NCBI RefSeq assembly: GCF_006715785.1
Contig: NZ_VFNX01000001.1
Location: 1,750,501-1,814,500 of the forward strand
Direction: 5' to 3'
Origin: Streptomyces puniciscabiei
Lineage (GTDB): Bacteria > Actinomycetota > Actinomycetes > Streptomycetales > Streptomycetaceae
Length of the DNA: 64,000 nt
In this document: positions 43,642 to 52,945 of the stretch, piece by piece
Layout of the letters: each line of letters begins with the position of its first letter
Numbering within the stretch: the first letter of the stretch is position 1
The notes under the pieces: model-generated
The model's database searches: none
The model's input: the letters and a program-made list of their open reading frames with translations, nothing else
What the model was told of the DNA's origin: nothing
Made by a program: the position numbers and the translations under genes

Positions 43642-46011
43642 GTGACCATCGCGCCAGCAGATCCGGCTTCAGCCAGCGGCCTGGAGACCGACGGTCCCGG
43701 TACCGCGCTGCTGCGGACCCTGACCGAGCTGACCGCCGACCTCCCCGACGCCGACCCCGGCCGGGTCGCCGCCGCCGCGCTGCGCGGCCGGTCGGCGAAG
43801 GCCGACGAGTCGGAGCTGCGCGAGCTGGCCACGGAGGCCGCCGCCGGGCTCATCTCGGAGGACCCCGCCTACTCCCGGCTCGCCGCCCGGCTGCTGACCG
43901 TCTCCATCCGCGCCGAGGCCGCCTCGCAGGGCGTGACGTCCTTCACCGAGTCCGTGGCCGTGGGACACCGCGAGGGGCTCATCGCCGACCGGACCGCCGA
44001 GTTCGCGCGACTGCACGCGGAGCGGCTCGACGCGCTGATCGACCGGCAGGCGGACGACCGCTTCGGCTACTTCGGCCTGCGCACCCTCCACAGCCGCTAT
44101 CTCCTGCGGCACCCGATCACCCGCAAGGTCATCGAGACGCCCCAGCACTTCATGCTGCGGGTGGCGAGCGGCCTCGCCGAGGACGACACGACCCGTTCCG
44201 TGGACGAAGTCGCCGCGCTCTACGCGCTCATGAGCCGGCTCGACTACCTCCCGTCCTCCCCCACGCTCTTCAACTCCGGCACCCGGCATCCGCAGATGTC
44301 GTCCTGCTACCTCCTCGACTCCCCGCTGGACGAGCTGGACTCCATCTACGACCGCTACCACCAGGTGGCCCGGCTCTCCAAGCACGCCGGCGGCATCGGG
44401 CTGTCGTACTCCCGGATCCGCAGCCGGGGTTCGCTGATCCGCGGGACCAACGGGCACTCCAACGGCATCGTGCCGTTCCTGAAGACCCTGGACGCCTCGG
44501 TGGCCGCCGTGAATCAGGGCGGCCGGCGCAAGGGCGCCGCCGCCGTGTACCTGGAGACCTGGCACTCCGACATCGAGGAGTTCCTGGAGCTGCGGGACAA
44601 CACCGGTGAGGACGCCCGCCGTACGCACAACCTGAACCTCGCGCACTGGGTCCCGGACGAGTTCATGCGCCGGGTCAACGCCGACGAGCAGTGGTCGCTG
44701 TTCTCCCCGGCGGACGTGCCCGAGCTGGTGGACCTGTGGGGCGAGGAGTTCGACGCCGCCTACCGCAAGGCAGAGCAGGCGGGCCTGGCGAAGAAGACCA
44801 TCCCGGCCCGTGAGCTCTACGGCCGGATGATGCGCACCCTCGCGCAGACCGGCAACGGCTGGATGACCTTCAAGGACGCCGCCAACCGCACCGCCAACCA
44901 GACGGCCCTGCCGGGACACGTGGTCCACTCCTCCAACCTCTGCACGGAGATCCTGGAGGTCACGGACGACGGGGAGACGGCGGTGTGCAACCTGGGCTCC
45001 GTCAACCTCGGTGCCTTCGTCGACACGGCGACCGGGGACATCGACTGGGAGCGGCTGGACGAGACCGTCCGTACCGCCGTCACCTTCCTCGACCGCGTCG
45101 TGGACATCAACTTCTATCCGACCGAGCAGGCGGGACGGTCGAACGCCAAGTGGCGCCCCGTAGGCCTCGGCGCCATGGGCCTGCAGGACGTCTTCTTCAA
45201 GCTGCGCCTGCCCTTCGACTCCCCGGAGGCCAGGGCCCTGTCCACGCGGATCGCCGAGCGGATCATGCTCGCCGCGTACGAGGCCTCCGCCGACCTCGCC
45301 GAGCGCAGCGGCCCCCTGCCGGCCTGGGGGAAGACCCGTACGGCCCAGGGCGTGCTGCACCCCGACCACTACGGCGTCGAGCTGACCTGGCCGGAGCGCT
45401 GGGCGGCGCTGCGCAGCCGTATCGCCGAGGTCGGCATGCGCAACTCCCTGCTGCTGGCCATCGCGCCCACCGCCACCATCGCCTCCATCGCGGGCGTGTA
45501 CGAGTGCATCGAGCCGCAGGTGTCGAACCTGTTCAAGCGCGAGACGCTGTCCGGCGAGTTCCTCCAGGTCAACTCCTACCTGGTGCAGGACCTGAAGGAG
45601 CTGGGCGTCTGGGACGCCCGCACCCGGGAGGCGCTGCGCGACTCGAACGGCTCGGTGCAGGGCTTCGCCTGGATCCCCGAGGAGGTGCGGGCCCTGTACC
45701 GCACGGCGTGGGAGATCCCGCAGCGCGGGCTGATCGACATGGCGGCGGCCCGTACCCCGTTCCTGGACCAGTCCCAGTCCCTGAACCTCTTCATGGAGAC
45801 GCCGACCATCGGCAAGCTCTCCTCGATGTACGCGTACGCCTGGAAGTCGGGCCTGAAGACGACGTACTACCTGCGCTCCCGCCCGGCGACCCGCATCGCC
45901 CGCGCGGCCCAGGCGCAGACCCCCGCCGCCATCCCCGTCCAGCAGGTCGCCGACCCCGACGCCGTCGCCTGCTCCCTTGAGAACCCCGAGTCCTGCGAGG
46001 CCTGCCAGTAA
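43642..46011 (+). CDS. nrdA: Class I ribonucleotide reductase, alpha subunit NrdA
   Basis: 789 aa from GTG 43642 (GAGGGAGAG upstream). Active-site elements: MSSCYLLDSPLDELDS (first redox Cys), SNLCTEILEVTDDGETAVCN (Asn-x-Cys-x-Glu radical site and second redox Cys) and the C-terminal relay CEACQ. It reduces ribonucleoside diphosphates to deoxy forms with the radical-bearing NrdB. It shares one base with nrdB (TAATG), ensuring coupled synthesis, and sits behind a cobalamin riboswitch and NrdR boxes. Confidence 0.96.
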   Translation: MTIAPADPASASGLETDGPGTALLRTLTELTADLPDADPGRVAAAALRGRSAKADESELRELATEAAAGLISEDPAYSRLAARLLTVSIRAEAASQGVTSFTESVAVGHREGLIADRTAEFARLHAERLDALIDRQADDRFGYFGLRTLHSRYLLRHPITRKVIETPQHFMLRVASGLAEDDTTRSVDEVAALYALMSRLDYLPSSPTLFNSGTRHPQMSSCYLLDSPLDELDSIYDRYHQVARLSKHAGGIGLSYSRIRSRGSLIRGTNGHSNGIVPFLKTLDASVAAVNQGGRRKGAAAVYLETWHSDIEEFLELRDNTGEDARRTHNLNLAHWVPDEFMRRVNADEQWSLFSPADVPELVDLWGEEFDAAYRKAEQAGLAKKTIPARELYGRMMRTLAQTGNGWMTFKDAANRTANQTALPGHVVHSSNLCTEILEVTDDGETAVCNLGSVNLGAFVDTATGDIDWERLDETVRTAVTFLDRVVDINFYPTEQAGRSNAKWRPVGLGAMGLQDVFFKLRLPFDSPEARALSTRIAERIMLAAYEASADLAERSGPLPAWGKTRTAQGVLHPDHYGVELTWPERWAALRSRIAEVGMRNSLLLAIAPTATIASIAGVYECIEPQVSNLFKRETLSGEFLQVNSYLVQDLKELGVWDARTREALRDSNGSVQGFAWIPEEVRALYRTAWEIPQRGLIDMAAARTPFLDQSQSLNLFMETPTIGKLSSMYAYAWKSGLKTTYYLRSRPATRIARAAQAQTPAAIPVQQVADPDAVACSLENPESCEACQ

Positions 46012-47021
46012 TGACCCGTAACACCAATCTTCTCGACCCGGGCTTCGAACTGACCCTGCGTCCCATGCGCTACCCGGACTTCTACGAGCGCTACCGGGAC
46101 GCCATCAAGAACACCTGGACCGTGGAGGAGGTCGACCTCCACTCGGACGTCGCCGACCTCGCGAAGCTGACGGCCGAGGAGCAGCACCTCATCGGCCGCC
46201 TGGTCGCCTTCTTCGCGACCGGTGACTCGATCGTGGCCAACAACCTGGTGCTGACGCTGTACAAGCACATCAACTCCCCCGAGGCGCGGCTCTATCTGAG
46301 CCGTCAGCTCTTCGAGGAGGCCGTGCACGTCCAGTTCTATCTGACGCTGCTGGACACCTACCTCCCCGACCCGGACGACCGGGCGGCGGCCTTCGCGGCC
46401 GTGGAGAACATCCCCTCCATCCGCGAGAAGGCGCAGTTCTGCTTCAAGTGGATCAACGAGGTGGAGAAGCTGGAGCGGCTGGAGACGAAGGCCGACCGGC
46501 GTCGCTTCCTGCTCAACCTCATCTGCTTCGCCGCGTGCATCGAGGGCCTGTTCTTCTACGGCGCCTTCGCGTACGTCTACTGGTTCCGCAGCCGGGGCCT
46601 GCTGCACGGTCTCGCCACCGGCACCAACTGGGTGTTCCGTGACGAGACGATGCACATGTCCTTCGCCTTCGACGTGGTCGACACCGTCCGCAAGGAGGAG
46701 CCGGAGCTGTTCGACGACGAGCTGGGGCAGCAGGTCACCGACATGCTGAGGGAGGCCGTCGAGGCCGAGCTGCAGTTCGCGCGGGACCTGTGCGGCGACG
46801 GCCTGCCGGGCATGAACACCGAGTCGATGCGGCAGTACCTGGAGTGCGTCGCCGACCAGCGCCTCACCCGCCTCGGCTTCGCCCCGGTGTACGGCTCGGA
46901 GAACCCGTTCTCCTTCATGGAGCTGCAGGGCGTCCAGGAGCTGACGAACTTCTTCGAGCGCCGCCCGTCGGCGTACCAGGTCGCGGTGGAGGGTACCGTC
47001 GACCTGGACGAGGACTTCTGA
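46011..47021 (+). CDS. nrdB: Class I ribonucleotide reductase, beta subunit NrdB
   Basis: 336-aa diiron protein supplying the tyrosyl radical. Metal ligands and radical site align with the family: Asp72 in TGDSIV, Glu103 and His106 in FEEAVHVQFY, and Tyr110 four residues after the His, the radical position. Later ligands lie in CFAACIEGLFFYGA and FRDETMHMSFAF. The C-terminal tail (TVDLDEDF) is the acidic peptide that docks on NrdA. No nrdS regulator gene, reported for S. coelicolor, follows it here. Confidence 0.95.
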   Translation: MTRNTNLLDPGFELTLRPMRYPDFYERYRDAIKNTWTVEEVDLHSDVADLAKLTAEEQHLIGRLVAFFATGDSIVANNLVLTLYKHINSPEARLYLSRQLFEEAVHVQFYLTLLDTYLPDPDDRAAAFAAVENIPSIREKAQFCFKWINEVEKLERLETKADRRRFLLNLICFAACIEGLFFYGAFAYVYWFRSRGLLHGLATGTNWVFRDETMHMSFAFDVVDTVRKEEPELFDDELGQQVTDMLREAVEAELQFARDLCGDGLPGMNTESMRQYLECVADQRLTRLGFAPVYGSENPFSFMELQGVQELTNFFERRPSAYQVAVEGTVDLDEDF

Positions 47022-47097
47022 GCCAGGGAGCGGCACGTCCGCCGGCGCGCGTCCCGGGGCCGTGAGGCCGCCGGAGCGCGCGCCGGTACCCGGCGTC

Positions 47098-48471
47098 CTA
47101 CCAAGGCATCGGCCTCAGCAGCAGGTTGTGCGGACGGAGCGTGATGCCCACCCGGGTGCTGTCGTCCGACCCCGCCACCTGCTCGAAGCGGTACTTCGCG
47201 CAGACCGCCGCCGTGATCAGGCTCAGCTGGGTCATGGAGAAGTGGTCGCTGGGGCACTTGCGGTTGCCGACGCTGAAGGGGCTCATGGCGTACTTCGGCA
47301 CCTGCGTGGCCCGCTCCGGCAGCCACCGGTCGGGGTCGAAGTCGAGGTGGCGGTCGTAGGAGCGGGCGTCGCGCTGGATCGCGTAGGGGCTGTAGACGAT
47401 GTCCGCCCCGGCCGGAATGCGATAGTCACCGAGCGCCGTGTCGGTCACCGCGCGCCGCGTCAGAATCCATACGGCCGGCCTGAGCCGCATGGCCTCGACG
47501 ACGACATTGTTGGTGTGCGTGAGTGAGCGGACGTGTTGGAATCCGACGGGCCGGCCACCGGTCACGGATTCGACCTCGGTCCGTACCTTCTCGGCGTGTT
47601 CCGGATGTTCCGCGAGGACCTGGAGCAGCCACATGATCGTGGACGCCACTGTTTCGCTGCCGGGGGTGAGTATCGCCACGACCTGGTCGTGGATCTCCTG
47701 TTCCCCGATGGGGTCGCCATTGTCGTCCTTTGCCTCCAGCAATGCCGTCAGCAAATCGTCCGGCTTTTGACCAGATGCCCTCCGCTCGGCGACGATCTCG
47801 TCCACCAGCAGATGCAAATCGGCCAGTGCCCGGTTGAATTCGCGGTTGGCCGGGAACGGCAGCCGGTACAGCGGCCCGAGCGGGATGACCATCCGCCGGT
47901 ACATGCCGCGGAAGACGGTGGCGAGGTCGACGCTGAGCCGCTCGGCGCGCTCGTCCATGTACTCGCCGCGCAGCAGGCAGCGGGCGGCGATGCGGACGGC
48001 CACCCGGAAGGACTCCGAGGTGCAGTCGACGGTCTCGCCGGGCCGCCAGCGCTCGGTCAGCGCGTGCGCCTCCTCCTCCATGACCGGCCCGTAGTTCGGG
48101 ATCGCGTCCAGCCGGAACGCGGGCTGGATGGTGCGGCGCTGGCGCCGGTGCCGGGGGCCGTTGGCGGTGGCCACGCCCTCCTTGCCGAGCAGCCCCTCGA
48201 GGGACTCCCACAGAGGTCCGTCGATCTTGAAGTCGGGGTTGAGCGCGAGCGCGCCGGTGAGCTCCGGGGTGGTGACGGCGTACACCGTCTTGGGGCCGAG
48301 CTTGAGGCGTACGACGTCGCCGTGGTCGCGGAGCCGGGACATGAAGGCGAGCGGGTCGCGGACCAGTTTGAGGCCGTGCCCGAGGCCCGGCACGGCGCCT
48401 CCGGCCAGGGGCGGTTCACGCAGTTCGGTCGTGGTCTCGGGGGTCAGGGGCCTTACCGACTCGACGGTCAT
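47098..48471 (-). CDS. Cytochrome P450, CYP170A-type albaflavenone synthase
   Basis: 457-aa P450. The ExxR motif is EAMRLRP; the heme-Cys loop is [14 protein letters not shown] with Pro instead of the usual Gly after Cys, as in CYP170A1; the I-helix reads [16 protein letters not shown]. It oxidises epi-isozizaene through albaflavenols to albaflavenone. CYP170A1 also has a second, terpene-synthase-like site with Asp-rich motifs; the stretch [16 protein letters not shown] here may correspond. Its ATG overlaps the eizA TAA by one base, so the pair is coupled. Confidence 0.92.
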   Translation of the reverse strand: MTVESVRPLTPETTTELREPPLAGGAVPGLGHGLKLVRDPLAFMSRLRDHGDVVRLKLGPKTVYAVTTPELTGALALNPDFKIDGPLWESLEGLLGKEGVATANGPRHRRQRRTIQPAFRLDAIPNYGPVMEEEAHALTERWRPGETVDCTSESFRVAVRIAARCLLRGEYMDERAERLSVDLATVFRGMYRRMVIPLGPLYRLPFPANREFNRALADLHLLVDEIVAERRASGQKPDDLLTALLEAKDDNGDPIGEQEIHDQVVAILTPGSETVASTIMWLLQVLAEHPEHAEKVRTEVESVTGGRPVGFQHVRSLTHTNNVVVEAMRLRPAVWILTRRAVTDTALGDYRIPAGADIVYSPYAIQRDARSYDRHLDFDPDRWLPERATQVPKYAMSPFSVGNRKCPSDHFSMTQLSLITAAVCAKYRFEQVAGSDDSTRVGITLRPHNLLLRPMPW

Positions 48472-49553
48472 TACTCACCTGCCGCTTCGTTCGTGACGTA
48501 CGGGGGCGTGGACCGGTCGTCCCAGGTGTCGACCATGTACCGGCCGGACTCGTGGTGGAACCAGTAGACGGCGCTGAACCAGTTCCGCATATTGCCGACG
48601 CAGGCGTGCACCGCGGCGCTCAGTTCCTTTCCGTGGAGGGTGCCGTCGGCGAGACTGTCGGCGAACCGCAGGGCGTCCTGCTCGGCCTGGAGGAATTCAC
48701 TGATGCATTCCTCGACGCGCCGCCTCACTTCGTCCACCGATTCCTCGAGAGTCAGCCCCTCATGGGTGATGAGACTGATGCCGAGATTGTGGACCTCGTC
48801 GCCCGCTATTTCCTTGGGCAGCGAGCACAGGTCGTTGTACCAGGCGGCGAATTCCTGACTGAGCAGCGCGGCCCGGCGATAGGCCGGGTTTTTCCTGACA
48901 TATTCCGGGAGTTCATACCCGGCGCTCGGCTCCAGCAGGTCCGTCCATATCCAGTGCGCGAAGGTGTGCCGGCGCAGGGCGAGGTATTCCTCGACACCGG
49001 GTATGTATCCCAGGGTGCGGTTGCGGAACTCGCGGTCGTAGGCCTCGATCACCGCGTGGAAGTGCCGGGCGAACCGCTGGTTCCAGGTGCGCGGCAGGAA
49101 GCCGTACAGCCGCAGCACGCTGTCCGCGAAGGCGGCGAGCAGCGGGTCCGGGTGGTGCAGATGGTGCCGGGGTGCGTCGAGGGCCGCGTGCAGGCGGTGC
49201 CTGAGGCGCCGCCAGTCACCGGCCCGGCCGTGGACGACGTACCGGTCGTGGCGGTCGTCCCAGACGAAGAACCACGCGCTGTAGTCGGCGATGGCCTGCA
49301 GGACCTCGTCGGGGGCGCCGAGGTAGTAGCCCGCCATGAGGTCGGTGTAGCACAGTCCGTCGGCATATTCCTGCACCTTGTCCGCCGGCATGAGGCGTTT
49401 TTCCAGCAGCCAGACCCGTGTCTTCTCCTGGAGCCGCGGCCAATACGGGTGCAGTCGCCGAGGAAAGGCGGACTCGATCACCGGGAGTGCCAGTGACGGT
49501 GGTACTACGACCGCCGTCCGTGTCGCTGTGGTGCTGTGTGGGAAAGCATGCAC
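48471..49553 (-). CDS. eizA: Epi-isozizaene synthase (sesquiterpene cyclase)
   Basis: 360 aa from GTG 49553 (GAGAGGGG upstream), the length of S. coelicolor EizA. The Asp-rich metal motif is DDRHD (99-103, in [12 protein letters not shown]), and the second Mg motif is NDLCSLPKE in [19 protein letters not shown]. It cyclises farnesyl diphosphate to the tricyclic epi-isozizaene, which the coupled P450 converts to albaflavenone, an antibiotic sesquiterpene. An upstream in-frame extension of 44 codons is rejected. Confidence 0.95.
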   Translation of the reverse strand: MHAFPHSTTATRTAVVVPPSLALPVIESAFPRRLHPYWPRLQEKTRVWLLEKRLMPADKVQEYADGLCYTDLMAGYYLGAPDEVLQAIADYSAWFFVWDDRHDRYVVHGRAGDWRRLRHRLHAALDAPRHHLHHPDPLLAAFADSVLRLYGFLPRTWNQRFARHFHAVIEAYDREFRNRTLGYIPGVEEYLALRRHTFAHWIWTDLLEPSAGYELPEYVRKNPAYRRAALLSQEFAAWYNDLCSLPKEIAGDEVHNLGISLITHEGLTLEESVDEVRRRVEECISEFLQAEQDALRFADSLADGTLHGKELSAAVHACVGNMRNWFSAVYWFHHESGRYMVDTWDDRSTPPYVTNEAAGE

Positions 49554-49791
49554 GTACAAACCCCTCTCAGCCGCCAGGAACGCACACCCTCCCGGTCGTG
49601 CCGGGCGTGCGCCGTTGCGTATCCCCGCACTTACATTCAGCACCACAACTGACCGCGTTGGGAACGGATTTGCTTCACTCACCACCCCAAGATGCCGAGA
49701 ATCCCCCCTTGCGTGACCGATTAAGGATCACTAGGAGGCCAGAAGGGATCGGTTGTACGACGCACGAACGAGCGAGGCCGGGTCATGCGAA

Positions 49792-49827
49792 GGGCGCCCG
49801 GCCGGGAGTGGTCCCGGCCGGGCGCCC
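49792..49827. terminator. Strong hairpin after the peptide deformylase gene
   Basis: Perfect 16-bp stem (GGGCGCCCGGCCGGGA and its complement) with a GTGG tetraloop, 18 bp beyond the deformylase stop. The gap 49554-49791 holds the eizA promoter region and no gene. Confidence 0.82.
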
Positions 49828-49844
49828 CAAGGTCCCGGAGCCGC

Positions 49845-50495
49845 CTAGTCGTTGGCGACCACGGGATAACGTGGCTCGTTCTCGGCCATCTGCCGCAGCG
49901 CGTCCTTGCGGTCCCGCTTGGACAGCCGGTCGATGTACAGGTAGCCGTAGAGGTGGTCGGTCTCGTGCTGCAAACACCGTGCGAAGTAGCCGGTGCCCCG
50001 CACCTTGATCGGGTTGCCCCGCTCGTCCTGGCCGGTCACCTCGGCGTAGTCGGGCCGGGCGAGCGGCGCGTACGCCGTCGGCACGGACAGGCAGCCCTCG
50101 TTGCTGTCGTCCAGCCGGCGCCTGTCGGCGGGCAGGTCGACCAGCTTCGGGTTGCACACCACGCCGGTGTGCCGGACGCCCTCGTCGTCGGGGCAGTCGT
50201 AGACGAAGACCTTCAGGTCGACACCGATCTGGTTGGCGGCCAGGCCCACGCCCTCGGCGGTGCGCTGGCTGGCGAACATGTCGGCGACGAGCTGCTGCAG
50301 CTCCTCACCGAACTCGGTGACGTCCTTGCACTCCTTGTGCAGCACCGGATTGCCGACGACCGTGATCGGCCGCGAGGTCCCGCGCTCCCGCCAGGCCTTC
50401 TCGCGCTCCTCGCAGTCCTCCGTGTCGACGACGTACCCCTCGTCGTCGACAGGGAGCACGCCCGCGTGCTGCTGATCGGTGTCCTGCTGCGCCAT
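49845..50495 (-). CDS. def: Peptide deformylase
   Basis: 216-aa metalloenzyme removing the formyl group from new proteins. All three motifs are present: [17 protein letters not shown] and the metal site [16 protein letters not shown] (HExxH). It has a ~45-residue acidic N-terminal extension (Asp/Glu-rich), longer than the E. coli enzyme. Streptomycetes carry several copies; this is one of them. Confidence 0.93.
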   Translation of the reverse strand: MAQQDTDQQHAGVLPVDDEGYVVDTEDCEEREKAWRERGTSRPITVVGNPVLHKECKDVTEFGEELQQLVADMFASQRTAEGVGLAANQIGVDLKVFVYDCPDDEGVRHTGVVCNPKLVDLPADRRRLDDSNEGCLSVPTAYAPLARPDYAEVTGQDERGNPIKVRGTGYFARCLQHETDHLYGYLYIDRLSKRDRKDALRQMAENEPRYPVVAND

Positions 50496-50571
50496 GACCG
50501 ACGTACGCCTTCCTGCAAACCTGGGAAAAGTCTCGGGTACAGCCTAAAGGCGACGGCTGGTCACCGGCGGC

Positions 50572-51585
50572 TCAGCAAACCTCTTCGAGATCCCGCCAGT
50601 CCCTGGAGTCCGGGCTGTCCGCGACCCACCCGTCCAGCAACCCCCGCACCAGCGAAGCCGGCGCAGCCACCCCGCACTCCCGCTCCGGCACCCACAGCTG
50701 CCCGTCCGTCCGGTGGCCCAGCGGCCCGGGGTGCCCCGGTTCGCTGTGGTCGTGCGGGTCCAGATGCTCCCCTTCGCCCTCGTCGGACGGCATCCGGGAC
50801 TCGGAACACATCCGGCACAGCAGCCGCACCGAGGAGGACCAGTCCTCCGCGGCGAATCCCGCGTCCGCGGCCAGCTGCTCCAGCGCGTCCCGGTCCGCCT
50901 CGGTGGCCGCCTCCAGCAGGACCACCCAGGTCGGCACGGGCGAGGGCGCCCACAGCTCGATCTCGTCGAAGACCGGGTAGGCGTGCCCGGTGGACGTCGT
51001 GCGCTCGCCGTGCGGGACGCCGTCGTGCAGCACGACCTCGCCCCAGCGTCGCCCGGACGAGGGAAGCGGGATGGACAGCACCTCGATCCGCGCCGGGTCC
51101 AGCCTGCGGCCCCACACGACCTCGGCCTCGCCCTCCGGGGAGAGCCGTACGGCCGCGCTGCCCAGCTCCATGCCGGCCGGTTCCCCGGCCACGGTGGCGC
51201 CGCCGGGCACCTTCAGCCCGTACGCCTGCCAGGCGCGGCGGGCCAGCGGCCAGTCCTGCAGGGCGGTGGCCGCGATGCCGACGTTCCACCAGTCGGGCGC
51301 CCCGGCCTCCCGGTCCAGCAGGGCGACCGCGCGCAGACCGGCGGCCCGCGCCTGCTCCCAGTCGTGCCGGAACTTGTGCAGCAGGGCGAGGTTGAACCAG
51401 GACTCCGACAGCCAGGGCTCCAGATCGGCGGCCCGTGTCAGCAGCTCGCCCGCGTCCTCGTACCGGCCGTCGCCGATGAGCGTGAACGCCCGGTCGGTGG
51501 CCTGCCGCCAGGAGGCGGAGGGCCGGTGCCGTCCCTTGCCGAAGATCCTCACGATTCCCGCCTGCCAGTTCCAGTTCCACACCAT
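50572..51585 (-). CDS. TPR-like protein of unknown function
   Basis: 337 aa from ATG 51585 (an ATG at 51660 would add 25 residues and overlap the HD-domain gene). Residues ~15-130 form tetratricopeptide-like helix pairs (AFTLIGDGRYEDAGELLTRA, SWFNLALLHKFRHDWEQARA, WWNVGIAATALQDWPLARRA). The C-terminal half has no recognised domain; RLLCRMCSESRMP and a His/Asp-rich stretch may bind metal. Conserved phrases suggest a genuine gene; function unknown. Confidence 0.75.
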   Translation of the reverse strand: MVWNWNWQAGIVRIFGKGRHRPSASWRQATDRAFTLIGDGRYEDAGELLTRAADLEPWLSESWFNLALLHKFRHDWEQARAAGLRAVALLDREAGAPDWWNVGIAATALQDWPLARRAWQAYGLKVPGGATVAGEPAGMELGSAAVRLSPEGEAEVVWGRRLDPARIEVLSIPLPSSGRRWGEVVLHDGVPHGERTTSTGHAYPVFDEIELWAPSPVPTWVVLLEAATEADRDALEQLAADAGFAAEDWSSSVRLLCRMCSESRMPSDEGEGEHLDPHDHSEPGHPGPLGHRTDGQLWVPERECGVAAPASLVRGLLDGWVADSPDSRDWRDLEEVC

Positions 51586-51652
51586 GGGCTGGCTTGTGCC
51601 CCCGGACACCCTCTCCCTCGCATCCAACCACGTGCGACGGGAAAGGCGCTCA

Positions 51653-52945
51653 TTACCCATGGGTTACCCAGCCCGGAGCGGGGTCAGACAGTGCCGTGCG
51701 TCTCCCGTCGCCCGCCACCGGCGCGCTCTCCCGCCAGGTCCGTGGCCTCGCCAGCACCCGGGCGAGGGACTCCACCACCTCCGGAGCGTAGTCACCGGCG
51801 GTGCCGAGGCGCAGTTCCTCCAGCGCCCGCAGGAGCCCCTCGGGGCCCGCGTCCCGGGTCTTCTCCTCGAAGGCGTTCACGGCCCGGATGATGCGGGCCT
51901 GGACGGGCTGTTCGCGGTAGGGGTCCGCCTGCCGTTCCACCATCACGGCGACGGCCGCCGACACCCCGGTCTGCCGTACGACCGCCCCGCCGAGCAACGC
52001 GATCCGCCGCTGCTCCGCGACGGGCAGACCGGCGGTGGCGCCGCCCGGGACCGGGTCGACCAGGCTGAGCTGGCCGATGTCGTGCATGAGGGCCGCGTAC
52101 TCCAGAACGGTCAGTTCACCCCCGGTCAGGCCGAGGTCCCGGCCGACGGCGAGGCTGAGCGCGGCCACGCGGCGGGCGTGCCCGGCGGGGGTGCAGCCGG
52201 CTATCTCGGTGGCGCGGGCGAGGGAGGCGATGGTCTGCCGGTAGGTGGCGCGGACGGCGGCGTACCGGCGCAGGGACAGCTGGGTGAGCAGCAGGGGCAG
52301 GCAGAACACGGGCAGCGCCCACAGCCCGGCGACGGCGACCCCGAGCGCCATCACCGCGCCGGTCGCACAGACGGCGGAGCCGATGCCGAGCAGCCCGCGC
52401 AGCTCCTCGCGCAGCAGCGGGCCGAACGGCCAGCGGGTGCGGGAGTGGGCGAGGGCGGCGGCCAGGACGGCGTCGCACAGAGCGGTGAGGCAGAGCAGCG
52501 CGACCAGGAGGAGGGCGTGGGCGTGGCCGCTCCAGGAGTCGAACACGCCTCTGTGGCAGAGGGGTTGGAAGCAGACGGCGGCGAAGCCGACGGTGAGCAC
52601 GCGGCGGGCCAGATGGTCGAGGGTGGGGGTGCGTCCGTGCCAGATGTGCGGGACGGCGCCGAGCAGGGCGGCGGCGAGGACCACGGTGACGACCTGCGCC
52701 GCGTCGTGGTGTGTGGGCCGCCCGGCCTCCGCGCCGAGCAGGGCGTACGACAGCGAGCCGGCGGTGGCGAGGGGCGCGGCCTGCCGTACCGGGGCGCCGC
52801 TCCACCGGGTCAGCTCGCCGACGGCTGTGAGCACCCCGAAGGCGAGCGCGACGTCCCGTTCGTGCAGCCCCGTCCACAGGGTGACGGCGAGGCAGCCGGC
52901 CGCGACGAGGGCGGCGGCGCCGTGAACGGCCCGCAGGGCGGTCAC
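51653..52945 (-). CDS. Membrane protein with a degenerate HD(-GYP) domain
   Basis: 430 aa: roughly eight hydrophobic segments (1-230), then an HD-type phosphohydrolase domain. The HD pair is kept (ALMHDIGQLSLVDP) and the first helix has GHARRVAALSLAVG, but the GYP signature (HHExxDGxGYP) is replaced by MVERQADPYREQPV. It probably lacks c-di-GMP hydrolase activity and may be a sensor or pseudo-enzyme. GTG start at 52945 overlaps the stop of the canonical HD-GYP gene (4 bp). Confidence 0.83.
   Translation of the reverse strand: MTALRAVHGAAALVAAGCLAVTLWTGLHERDVALAFGVLTAVGELTRWSGAPVRQAAPLATAGSLSYALLGAEAGRPTHHDAAQVVTVVLAAALLGAVPHIWHGRTPTLDHLARRVLTVGFAAVCFQPLCHRGVFDSWSGHAHALLLVALLCLTALCDAVLAAALAHSRTRWPFGPLLREELRGLLGIGSAVCATGAVMALGVAVAGLWALPVFCLPLLLTQLSLRRYAAVRATYRQTIASLARATEIAGCTPAGHARRVAALSLAVGRDLGLTGGELTVLEYAALMHDIGQLSLVDPVPGGATAGLPVAEQRRIALLGGAVVRQTGVSAAVAVMVERQADPYREQPVQARIIRAVNAFEEKTRDAGPEGLLRALEELRLGTAGDYAPEVVESLARVLARPRTWRESAPVAGDGRRTALSDPAPGWVTHG

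Noticed and set aside
48471..49685. Epi-isozizaene synthase starting at 49685
   Set aside because: The first 44 codons have no family similarity; GTG 49553 has a good ribosome site and gives the expected 360-residue length.
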